Source of the DNA: Apostichopus japonicus
Taxonomy: Eukaryota; Echinodermata; Holothuroidea; Aspidochirotida; Stichopodidae
DNA length: 64,000 bases
NCBI RefSeq assembly: GCF_037975245.1
Contig: NC_092582.1
Span: 14,486,077-14,550,076 of the forward strand
Direction of reading: 5' to 3'
Translations under genes and position numbers: made by a program
Shown here: positions 38,293-51,300 of the stretch, piece by piece
How the letters are laid out: the number at the start of each line of letters is the position of its first letter
Numbering within the stretch: position 1 is the stretch's first letter
The notes under the pieces: generated by a model
Told to the model about the DNA's origin: nothing
Databases searched by the model: none
What the model saw: the letters and a program-made list of their open reading frames with translations, nothing else

Positions 38293-41200
38293 GTGAGTTG
38301 GGAAAAGAGAAATATAATGTGTTTAATTTACATAAGTAAATTTGTCTGAAGGTTCATAAACCCTGTAAAAGCAAACGTTCCACTCGTAGCATGATACAAA
38401 CAATCGATTGAGATGCGCCACAAGATTTGACATATTGAGAGTCGAAGACAAAAATAAAATGTAAAATGCATACACTCATAAGATAATAATTTTAACCGTT
38501 ATAGAAAGTTTCATTTCGGCTATTATTGTTATGTTTTATTATAATTATTATTTATTTATTCACAAACAGACATTCATATTAGGTCACGTTGCATATACTC
38601 TCTGGTTCGGATCAAGGGATGCTGGGGCGTACACCCCCTTCCCACTTTTTTCAACCTCACCCAAGATCTCCAAAGTAGTTTATTAGCGCAACCCGTGCGA
38701 TTAGACCTAAATATAGATCCAGTCAAAAGTCTAAATATACCCCAGAATGCACTATTGAACGTCTATAAAAAAGTGTGTTTTGGATGAAATCCCAGCCCCC
38801 CCTCCTACACCCGCCACAGGGAGTCGGCTTCAACGACCCCAGGGCCACATCCCAAGCTTTATAATATCCAGGATCCGTTCCCGAATCTTCTATTTTAACC
38901 ATCGTGTTTTCTACATGCAGGTGTGTATAGCTGTGACGGTTGTCGTGGATTCTTCAAGCGCAGCGTGCGTAGAAATTTAGCGTACGTTTGTCGTGAAGGT
39001 GGCGTCTGCGTTGTTGATGTGGCTAGAAGGAACCAATGCCAAGCTTGCCGATTTAAGAAATGTCTCGCTGTGAAGATGAACAGAGACGGTGAGTGTTTCA
39101 TTTTGTAGTTTCAAAATTTTTCTTCCGGCGATAAGACCTTTCAGGTGAGGACAAGGGTCAGGGGAGGGGTGTGCTAGGGTCGGGGGAATGGACCGGAAAG
39201 GGTAAGAAGCAATAAGGCATACGGTATAAGGTGGAGGGAATTGTTTTATTTCTTTTGTCTTATTACTAGATGAAGTTTATTTTCTTCCAAGGTGGGTACA
39301 TAACAACACATTTTGTCATGGTGAATCTATATGATATCATACCCATTCTCTTCGTGTTCACTTCTGGTTCAAAACATGTCAACTTCAAATGTTGTTATCT
39401 CTAATACGACAAAATATGACAAACAATGATAATTTGTTTTCCTTCAAATTTCACCAAGACCCTTTACGATATGTTCCTCCTATCATACAAACATCTCACT
39501 CACTTCGCATGTACGCATTTTGAACTCACAAAAGCTCTTTAAAAAATAAAAATAAAATAAAAGAGAAATTCGTCTTATTGTTGAAAACATTCGAAAATGT
39601 TTTTTTTTTAAAAGTGCCCTTTTGTGAAAAAAATACTCAAATGATGGAATTTTTGGTATAATTTTGTGGTATAATTTTGAGGTCAATTTTGTGGTTTGCT
39701 TTACTCACATCATAGTCACATGTCACCCTGTCTCTCCCAAGTTTGTGTCCCACATCTGTTCCGATGCAACCCTCTTACAGCGGCGACCAACCTTTTTTTC
39801 TTTTCTTGTTTCGGTTGTTATACTGCGCACGAATGTAATTTCGTGAAAAACAAGTTTTAAAAAAAAAAAATTATTTTTTAAAATTTACTTTTTACATCAC
39901 TGCATTTTTCATTTATCTTTGGGGGAGGATCTACTACAAAATTCTCTGATCGAAACTTTCTGCTTTCGATTCCTAGCAAATTAAATATAAAAAAAATCAT
40001 TAAACAGCAAACTATTTCGACCTCCCGATTTCTAACTAACAAAAAGAAAAAAAAGGAAAGAGAGTGATAAAGAAAAAAAGATTTAAAAATCCAGCACGTG
40101 TTTTCACCTATCAGTCGTAAATGTCTATAATGTTCTCTATATATCTCTTAATTAGTACATCTTACCGCGTGGGGATCGAACTGCCACGTACGGCTCAATC
40201 GACCGGTTCTGTCTTTAATAAGATACAAATGTTTCGACTTTCGGGTAGTTTTTTATCCTATTAAAGTGATTTAGGGGTGCAAAACTGTGCTAATAGCTTA
40301 AAACGTTGCCTGCTCGCCCGTCATATGCCGTCTTTATATAGATATACATGTATATATATATATATATATAGTCATACACAACCGTGCTCTCTCATGCAAA
40401 AATTTAAAAAAAGCGAAAGAAAACGGGGGAAAAAAACTCTGTTTCGTTCTTAAAACATGATTTTATGGTTTGATGCGTTGATGCATGCAATTTCCGATGT
40501 TTTAAGATGTTTTACCAAATTTTGAGATGTTAATTGACTAGATTGACTAGATTTCGATACATTATAAATGATAAAACACATCTCTTAAAATGATATGAGG
40601 TTTGAAACTGCAGCTTAAAAATCAATGGTTTTTAAACGCATAGGTCACTCAAAACTAGCATATAAATACGTATTTAGTCTTCTTTTTTTTTGAGTTATAT
40701 ACTTTATGAGAAATTAAATATAGGCTTATTTTACGAAAGGCTTTTTTTAATTTTAATATTTTTTTTTTGGTTCAATTTAGTCGTAAGGTGGAGTAAGTTG
40801 GTGATATTAATGGCCAAATTCAATGACGCTTGATAAAATTGTCAGGAATCAGTACACCGTATAAAATGTCGCACGTTTTAGCTAAACGATTTTTTTTTTT
40901 ATTCGAGGGTGGGGGGTCGTTGATATCGGGTTACAGTAACCTTGCCAATAAACTGTTCAAGCAAAGAATTAATATCTAATTTTCTGACTTTTAAAGAGTG
41001 ATATAAAGTAAAACAAAATTTTTTGTGGGAAGTTTATACGACAAAAAGACCCATTAGAGAGAGGAAAGAAATAATAACGTTCAGTTTAACTTTTACAGAA
41101 ATAATACTAAAAAAGGGGGGTGGGGTGGGTGAGGGTTAGAAACAGAAAAAGACAATGTAAACTTTTATGTAGTTAATTTTTAGGAGCATAAAATACAATG

Positions 41201-44200
41201 TATCAAAGTGAACGTATATATATCAGAATGTAAATTATCGTTTAAATTTAACCCTGCTTTGTTTGTTTCATCTTTTCGGGGTTTTTTTTTTATCTTCTTT
41301 TTGATAAATTCTTGACACGATATTACATATTGCCGAGCTGTGATCACATTGTATAGCCTATATAGTGCACAGAGCATGGAAGAATTAATCCATCATATAT
41401 AGAGGAATAACAAAATAGCGCTTTTGGATAAATATCCTGCACCTTATAACAGTTGATCAGTTCTGGTTATACAAGTATATAGTGCTATGACAATGGTGTG
41501 GATGAGGGACGGAGGGGGGGGGGGGAGGGGAGGGGAGGGTGGTGATTTTTTGGGGAATCAGGAACTTTAATTTAATATAGATAGAGCACGGAAGAATTAA
41601 TTCATGCATATACTTCCATTTATAGAGGAATAACAAATAGCACTTTTGGATAATTATCCTGCACCTTACAGTTGATCTGGTTCATCTGGTTATATAAGTA
41701 TACCTAATTGAGTTGTTTGGGAATCGGGAACTTTAATTTAATCTTCAATGTGATAAAATCTAGTACAAATGTTAATTATATAATGTCCATCACAAATTTG
41801 TTATAAAAAAATAGGATTTATCTTTAAAGGTGCTCACAATTTTTTCGCCAAAGTCAAGGCCAACAAATTTAAAAATAAACACTCAAACATGAACATCAGC
41901 AACAACTGCACCCCTACACTGAGCACGACCCCCACCACCACCCCCACCCCACCACACACTGTCCTCAGAACATTCAAACTTAAAGATCCTCTTTAATCAA
42001 CGTTCTGTAGAGTTTCGAAATTTGTTTCTGAAGGCGTTACAAACATTTCGAAATAGCATTCTTTGTTGTCGGCGTGATATAAAAACACCTTTACGATATA
42101 ATTGAGCATTTTACAACACCTTACTATCACATATATCAAAATTCATCGATTTTCATGTCTATTTTTGTTTTTTGTTAATTCGAATAAAATCCTTAACTCC
42201 GATTAATACTGACAAATCCTTGACGGTGAAGAATAGTATATAATTTAGCCGATCTCAGCTGATTTGACCAATAATTGGAACCATTCATTTCTTGAACAAA
42301 ATTCTACCAAAATCCACGTAAAAAAAAACATATTTTAAATGCAAACATTTAGTATAAAAAACCTTGGGAGCTTTCCCTGCCAAGAACAAATGGTATCTTT
42401 TCAACTACCAAAAAAAAAAAAAAAATTTTTTTTTTTTTAGTTGTGTTCAATTCTTTTGTTTGACCAAAAAAAAAATAATATTCGATCCTTTCATTTCATT
42501 ATCGAATAACAGTCACAGGGCTAATTTGTACAGAACGATAAATATATGTTTTTCTGAGCTATTGACAATATCCCTTTGCTAGTCACACCTAAGTGCATGA
42601 ACGCGTACAAATTTACGTTTGCGCAATCGATAAATACTGTATGCTCACAAAGATATCGTGGTGACCCATTTATCGTGTGAACGCCGCGTCATCGTAATAC
42701 TATGCTACCATTACTACCACAGTTAACTCGATTCAAACCGGGATACCTTTTTCAAACACACACACAGGTCACAGGTGTGGTGGTCGCAACGGAATTGGAT
42801 GGAGGGAGAGCGGAAAAAAAAATTGACGCAAAGAGTCAGATGGTGTAAAATGTTATGTATTGATTTTATGTAAATGATAAATTTCACTGATATAGCATGT
42901 ACAGAATACTTGAAACTATGTTGAACTCATATTTTTGGCACACATAAAAGAAAAAAGGTCTATAAAGGTAAATAATTGACTGAGATTGACATTGTTTTCC
43001 CCTTTCACACTATGATGCCGAAAATAATAATCAATAGCAAAATTAAAATGCGGTTGCGTAAATTTGTTGTAGTCTGTAGATACTCGATGGTATACCATCA
43101 GGGAAAGAGTATATAAACAGGGGGAGGGGGGGGGGGCAGGCAAGATGGAGTACTGATAACGCGAACAGAAGTATACCCTTCCGTCATACGCCCACGATAC
43201 CCTACACACACATTTTCTTTGTCCTTATGGGGGGGGGGGGGCTGGGAGTTCGTCGGAGGAGGGAGGGGTGGGGGAGGAAGGAGCAGGATGATTAATTTAC
43301 ATTGATCTACTACCCTATTACTTAGGTTATTGTTGGATTTGTTTTGTTCTTACAGATGCGCATGCGTAGTACTATTTTTCTTTCGCTTCTGATTACCTTG
43401 GTATATAAGATTCGTTATAATAAGTACTACCAAACTCCCGTGCCCATATTGAACAGTGGAACACACTGTCCAGTTCACGTCACTGAATAACAACCATCAA
43501 CAGTTTACATACTGTGGAAGGGAACGGCGGTGCCGAGGAGGATTTGGGGGGGGGGGGGGGAGGTTAGACGAAACACGCCCCGCCCTTTTGTGCGAAAACC
43601 TCAAAAAGCGACCGTTTTCACTTATAAAAAATTGCCGTTTTGGGTAAAAGGTAAAAGTTTTTCATATAATTATTTTGGTAACTGAACAGAGCCATTTTGT
43701 AATTTAAAGAGTACCGCACCCTTAGTTGCAAAAACATAAATAAAGTTGTACTTAAAATGAGCACTGCATGTTATTGTAAAAGACAGAAAATGGGGTTAGT
43801 ACAGAATACACATAGAAGATTTATCTTTTAGGGACGTTGTGAAGTGGTTTCGTGGATTGTCCCCTCAAAATTAAAGACACATGCTCACTTTGTCCCCCCC
43901 CCCCTCCCCACACCGATTGAACCCTCTTCTGCCACCCGTGTGTCATGTATGAGGTAACATGATGGGATGGGGACAATGTCTACAGTATTAAGGAGTTGTT
44001 CATAAATGGAATAATAGCATGACCCTTGTGCAGGACAAATCGTTTGTCCGTAGGACTCTATAAAAAGGAAGCATAATTAAGCAATTAAAAATTGGTTAAC
44101 TTGAGACATCTTTATCCTTGCTGATTTCACGTGTAAGAGAAACAGTATCATGACCATTGAGAAAGGTAGAAGGAGGGGGCGATGACGGAGGCACCACCTA

Positions 44201-45089
44201 AAGACTACACCATGTCCTTCTTTCTCCCAAACCACTTAAAGTCTATGCAGATGTCATTGGCGTATATGTATGTATATGAAAACAGCAAGATAACAAAATA
44301 CAATAACATATGACATTGTGTAAATCAATTAGAACATTCCACCTCTTAATGCAGTAAAGTTCACATTGGGTACATATAGGTCCTACTCACTCCATAATAA
44401 CTTCTCTTTTTTAACTCGCTGTCCTTCCTCCACTTTGCCACCCCCCCACACCCCATCCTCACCCTACCTCCCACCTGCACCTTACCAACTTTTGCGCATT
44501 CAAACTTTCGTAAGCATACATTCTCACTCTCCTACAGGCTAATTACTAAAAGTTTGATGCGAAAATTAATAAAGTATAAGCAATATGGAAATACTTTAGT
44601 GAACCGGGCGGGGGGAGGGGGGAGGGCTGGGAGGTGGGGAAGAGATCACATTGGGAGGTTAAATCAAGATGAATAGTTTTTTTTTTCACATAAAATCTCC
44701 CAATCGATTCTTGTATTTCATATAGGTAACCAGCCGACTCTCATTTCGATTATTTAAACAAAAAGAGATAAAACCTTTATTTCTCAAAGAAAAAATCTCT
44801 CTACCAAGCAAGAAATCTCATCGTCGAATCTAGAGATCAAATATATACTTCTTAATACACTACTATTCACACTTCATTGCTAACATTTTGTCTTCTCGTA
44901 CTTTTTGTTGTCTAACTTACGAAACGGGGGCGCACTGTAACATTGTAGTTCAAAGGAATAGATCGAGATGTCATTGCGTTGTTGTACAACTTAGCTTTCT
45001 GCAAATGAGTGTGATGTTAGAGAAGTCTCTTTTGCGACGTATATATATAGGCCTATGTGATATACTCTCTCTTTTTTCTCTTTCGGCAA

Positions 45090-45151
<62 letters not shown>

Positions 45152-45170
45152 ATCTATATATATGTATATA

Positions 45171-45239
<69 letters not shown>

Positions 45240-48200
45240 CTAATCATTTGACTTTCTGTGCGTCTCTCCTCCGTCTGTATATTAACTCCTATATGTTCCA
45301 TTGGAACCCGGGCAGCGATCCATAAATTGGAGTGTGCATCGTTGGTCTCCTTTTGACTTACTCTAAGTCGTTTGCTCAAGTTCGTCAAGACGTTAACGTA
45401 TCGATGAAGCAGAAGACGCAAATAACAAAGGACTTTCATATCCTTATATATCTATCGGACTCAGAGAAAACTATTTGCTCAGACTTCGATTTTTCCGTCA
45501 TCACTATACGGTTAACCGAGTTCGGGTCCTCATAAGTATATATAAAGTTCATACACATGTGTGTTCGTGAGACAGAGCACCTGCATAGATACAACATATG
45601 ACAAAGGAGAATTGAACCCATGCACACGATAGACAGTTATGGGCAGGTATACAAATTGCTCCTTTACCTGTCATCGATTTTTCAGTGTGCGCTTACGTTC
45701 CCACGTATGTTATACAGACAATATAACAAAAGGGTTAGCGTTTGATTTTTTTTTTAAAAACGCGTTTTTACAAATAACTTGCCAAAATAGTGTATTCACT
45801 TTAAATGTTATTTTTGTTGTCTTGACAACGTGTGTCTATCAAAAACTAAAGACGAAAATAGAAAACATAAAAAATCTATGACCTCTTTTTTAGGAGATAG
45901 ATATGTTGTAATTAAGTAGGTGAAAGTTTCATTAATGATCATACGTCATATACTTGCAATACATAATGAGCTGACGCTATACGTCTCAGTGAGAAGAGGT
46001 ACAACTGTTTTTTTTCTCCTTATATTGTAAGATCATCAATTTAATTGCTTCTACCTCATTCTTTAGTTTGCTTTGAGAGAGTGGTGGTTTATCACAAAAG
46101 TAAAGGGACGAATAAAAATAAAACAATTTACTGTGACATTTTGTTCTAAATAACAAACAAAAGTATATTTTTTTGAGAAATAACAAATCAATGACAAGAC
46201 TAAAGAACTCAGAGACTCACGTGATCTGCAAGGACGTTAATTGGTAGGAACAGGACTACTTCGTTAGTTTATGCACGCAAGTTATAATATATTTTTATTT
46301 TTGTCCTTTTCCGCGTCTCATAAATTCCCGAGATAACACATGCATACGAACGAATTTAAGTTACTGGTGATATTACGTTGTCTCGTCGATAAATGTTACA
46401 AAATACATGGCATAAAATATTGGATGCTTGGTTATTTCGATTTTCAAAAGATAAGAAATAAAAAAAATTAAAAAGTATCACACACGCATCGTTAGCCCTA
46501 AAGTAGACTATTTTCATTTTATTTAATATTTTGACTGATATACGGGAGGGAAACTGGCTGATTTTTTCTGCCATTTTTATTAAGAAAAAAAAAAAACTCC
46601 CTCTAACCGGAGCAAAAGATATGTCATCGCGTGCCATCAGTATTGAAAGTAGAAACATAATTACGCGATCATTAGTTACAACACAAACAAAAGAGTGAAA
46701 AGTAATATAATAACAAAGGGGTTGATCGATCCCGCAGAATTTAACAATCGGCCCGAGACCACTGAAATTTGCAGGCTTTGCTCGACATATGAAACTAGTT
46801 AATAAAATGGGGAAGAAAACGTCCAGGAAAGCATGCCAAAGTGCAAAGACCTTGAGTTTTTTTTTTTATACAGGCCTATAATTATTTTGTGGAAAATAAA
46901 TTTAGGTCATTTCAATCGATCGGTTCGTCGGAGTAAAATCAGGAAAAATGCGGTCGAAGAAGGCCAAAAACTCACATTTGGCATAATATATAAGGTCACG
47001 TGATACGCTCATGTTGTAAAATTGCAAAATAAAAAGCATTTCGAGAGGTTGAATAGAAAGGGAGCAAGAAGGTTTATGTAGATATGAAGAGAAAAAAACA
47101 GAATGTAAAACTACAGCTTATACGAAGCAAAGAGAGCACACGAGAACCACTCTCCATATTTATAGTTATTTTAATATAACACATGCAGGCAAACAAAAGA
47201 CGGAAAATGATGGAGTTTTTTGTATTGTAATTTCTTTTCTGCGGGCCTTCTATCCCCCCCCCCCCTCTCCAAAATCTGCGATACGGCTCACCGAGACAGT
47301 GCCTCGACTCGACCTAAAAAAATTAAGTGACTAAATCTGTTATTTTTCCTATTCTAATTGCCCTGTGATATTTCTTTATCTCTCTGTAGATGATGGGTGA
47401 TGGGTGCGGGCATTCTACTTACGATTGTAGTTTCTTAACTTAGCCTATCCAATACTCTCATCTTTTCTTGTTATTTTAAAGACATTCAGCAAGTTGATTA
47501 AAACCACAATAGTTTACAAGCGTCTCATACGGTGTTTTCAGTTAGTTCGCCAAGAGAAGTCGTCCGAATACATGACTTTTTCAAGGTCTGCAAAGACCAG
47601 TTAACACACATTGATTTTTTTTTTATATTCTCGCTTTTATCAACCAATGAGACATTTTTGTACGTCTAGGAGACACCAATGTTGTTTACTATTGGGTAAA
47701 TCTGATTAGAAAACTGCCACGTTTTTGGGAATGATATTCAATGTAACTCTTTTTTATTTTTGAACAGTTTCGATTTAACTTCAATATGTATTTTTCTTCT
47801 CTTCAGCTGTTCAACATGAGCGAGCACCTCGATGTTACGCCCCTATGGCTCATTCAAGCCCCCCTAGTGATTGTCTAGGGGCCAGCTCACCCTACACCGG
47901 TGACATGGAACAATACAGACCCTACAGTCACCCACTCGTTCGACCTAGTTTCCTCCACGGATCGAAGGAGCACCCAATGAGTTTGCCACCGTATTCATTA
48001 ATCAGAGATGGTAAACTTATATCGAGTGCAGTTTTCCCCGGTTTTTGGCCAACCGTGACATCGCATACAACACCGCCATCGCTGGCTAAACCTTACGCGA
48101 GGGAAATGGTGACCACAAAATCAGAAGAAAAATCAATTTCAGGTAAAACGAATGTGATATGTCACGGTACATGTGTTATGACGTCTAGGTTAATGATTGT

Positions 48201-48257
48201 GTCACATTGAAAGACAAAATGGACGGTAAAATCTCATATTTAAATATATATATATAT

Positions 48258-48315
<58 letters not shown>

Positions 48316-51300
48316 GAATATATTTATTTATTTATGATCTTTGATTTTACGGGGTTCATAATATTTTAGTAAGCACCACAATATGTATTAATTGCAACTT
48401 TAGTCACAATATCGCAAAGCTTTTCTAAACATACCTGTTTGACTATTTTTCTTTTAGATCTAATGAGTACCACCAAGTCGTGCTCTCCGTTAGGCTCCTA
48501 CCCATTCATGAGACACAGGGACCTCCTACCCAACCTCACTCCCCCAGACACACACAATGTACCGGACGAAAGTATCCCTGAATGCGCAGCGAGGCTCCTG
48601 TTTATGACGGTCAAATGGGCCCGTGGTCTCCCAGCGTTCCTTTCACTTCCTTTCCGTGATCAGGCGATACTACTTGAAGAAGGATGGTGTGATTTATTTG
48701 TTTTGGGAGCAGCACAGTGGGCCCTTCCAGTAGAAAATGGTAAGTACACACACAGTGCAAATGTGTTTAGAAAAACCTTTTTACTTTCCCATTAGATTTA
48801 TATGTTCATTCACACCAATGTCGTAAAACCAGTTAAACGGCTTCTCACAGATTGCAGGAATTGCATTACAGATTATTTATTAATTAAAACTAGCGTAAAC
48901 TTAATAGGTCAGCCGTTTTGTTGTTAGTTTACCCGGAAGTCAGAGAAAAGATTTGGTTATTAGGAATGAATGTATTCTGGTAAGATATGTTGTTTTCGTT
49001 GCTGTTGTTTGTTTGTTCTTTTCTTTGAAAAAGAGTGGTATCTATTTTCAAAGCAAATCGATAAAATGGAAAATCAGTTAAAATGTGGAGTATACATAAG
49101 TTGAGACTTTGAAATCTAAAGGAGAATTGGTTGATTGATAAACAGGAAGTGACCGCAGTTTGATCAATGTCAAAGTGAGCAAAGAAACATGTATTTCGTG
49201 TTAATGTTATTATGCCGGCAAAATGTTGACTGTAACTATTTGAATATAAGAAATACAAAAATGATAAACTGTTGCAACTATAATGCAATGTTTGATAATT
49301 TTCTTTTCAAATTGTAAATTTAACAAGTCAAAAGTCAAGCGGCACGTAACCGATTTGTTTTAAACTTGCATGCATATCATGGCAAATATGGGATTCAAAC
49401 TTACTTAGTTATGTTTTTACCCACTTATGTATGATGCTCTTTCGACTTCCGAGTCCTGACGCCACAGGGATATATCACTGACCAAAATGTAACGTACCTA
49501 ATATGCTGACGTTTCTAAGAGATGTAAAAAAATGTCGTCTGCTACGAATACGTTCGTGAAAAACATGCAGATTGATCGGTGCGTTTGTAGCTATGTATGC
49601 AAGATAGTAGTGCCGAGAATCATTCACAAATAACGACTGACATTGCGTATCGGCCTTCTATTGGCAAAGTTTATTTTTCCTTTGCTAAAATCTATCTGGC
49701 CTAAAGCCTAGGCCTAACTTAGGCCTAGGCTAACTTAGGCTTTGCTACCTTGCCAGTCTTGACGGGAGTTTCTTTCTTCTTCGTCATTATCCACACCAGA
49801 CACATCCTAATCTTCACCTGTCGCTGGTTAAAACATGTTTAGTCGTTAACATCCCCTTAACAATCAGGGTTTGAATACGGTAAGGCCGGTAGCCATCATA
49901 TAAGTACGTTGTCTTTACATCAGTCACAAAGCGAGTATATACAGTATACAAGTGTACACACGCTATACACATAATGTACGTACTGTTATATGCGCACGGC
50001 TTGTTCCTGACCGAACAGAGCCTAATACAGTAACCGAACAGTGACGTCATGTGTTTACTATTTTCCGTCTAAAGCTGTCATTCCAACAAATATCGATTGC
50101 TAGTTGAAACATTCCCCCCCCCCCCCATGAAAAAAACTTTAATATTTTTACATCATTATTTTTACCATTTTTTTTTTTTTTACAATTTTGTGATATTTTA
50201 GCAGCATCCGTTCAATTCCTTTTCTGTTATGGCATTTTGTAAGAGAGCTGCACTTTTCATGGTTTTCAAAAGCTTCCGTATGTATTTGCTTTGCGCTGAA
50301 ACTTCATTTTCATGAATATTGTGCCCCGCCCCTATGACGTCATAAGAACAATTGCATAATAAGGTAAAAAGTTCTACTTTCGAACCTCTCTGAGCAAAAG
50401 TGAGCAAACCGCATGGGCTATTCCCGTCCAGTAAGTACTCAAAATTAAATGGTGAACAATCACCGCTGTATGTCGTTTTTCTTTTAAGAATATACATGGT
50501 AACGTAATAATTCACGAGACTGCAGAATCAATGTTTGTTTCTTCAAACTTAATGACGTAAATTTTCCTTCCGCAGGTTGCATTTCTCTGCAAAAGGCCGT
50601 TGATGTACCACATGACCAGATGACACAAATCGTTACAGACATGCGCTTTCTGCAAGATGTCCTTCAAAGACTGAAATCACTAGATATCGACGCTACTGAA
50701 TATGCATGTATGAAAGCCCTGTCGTTATTTAGACCTGGTAAATAATTTTAATATATCATATCATATTATTCCGGTGGTAGACAATGTAGGCCTAACTCTC
50801 ATCTCGAAGAGAGAGAGAGAGAAAAAAGAAACTATTCCATAGTGTTATAGTTGAAAACTTATCTCAATATCTTGTCCATAACTTGATATTTGTTTGGTTT
50901 GAATATGTATGTATGTATGTGTGTATGTATGTAGGCTATGTATGTATGTTAGATCTTCCTGCAAACAGGAACTCGCGAAGAATCCTCATTGCAGCTTATC
51001 AAAGCTGCAAGCTGACCGAAGTCAGTATCTTACATTCATATTTAACGTCTATGATTATGAATTGTTAATTGTCAACACCTCTGTATAACTGGACAACATA
51101 CATTAATCTGGGAGTGACCCGAACCGAATATAACCTAGTTTGACTGGCTAAGCACTTCCTTAGTCCAGAAAGTTGATCACAGTATAGGCGGTCTGTGATT
51201 TCATTATAGCTGGTGTTTATCAAAAGCTTTATTTTCCTGTCATAACCCTATTGATGATTTAATCTTTGAAATAATAAAACACAGTTGGAATGCTTGGTTG

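Larger units (their letters stand above)
39089..47806. other. 8.7-kb intron of the nuclear receptor
   Basis: No extra exon is supported. It contains a TA tract at about 40346-40370, a diverged duplication at 41363-41745, an A/T hairpin at 42402-42443, G runs (41513-41525, 43228-43240, 43549-43560, 44607-44630) and a complex TA array at 45090-45238. Its size suggests room for enhancers, but I can point to no specific site. Confidence 0.6.

Noticed and set aside
44888-45325. Long open frames of alternating Tyr and Ile on both strands
   Set aside because: They arise from TA dinucleotide repeats, which lack stops in some frames. The same applies to 25013-25201, 32003-32272, 35898-36116 and 45146-45439.
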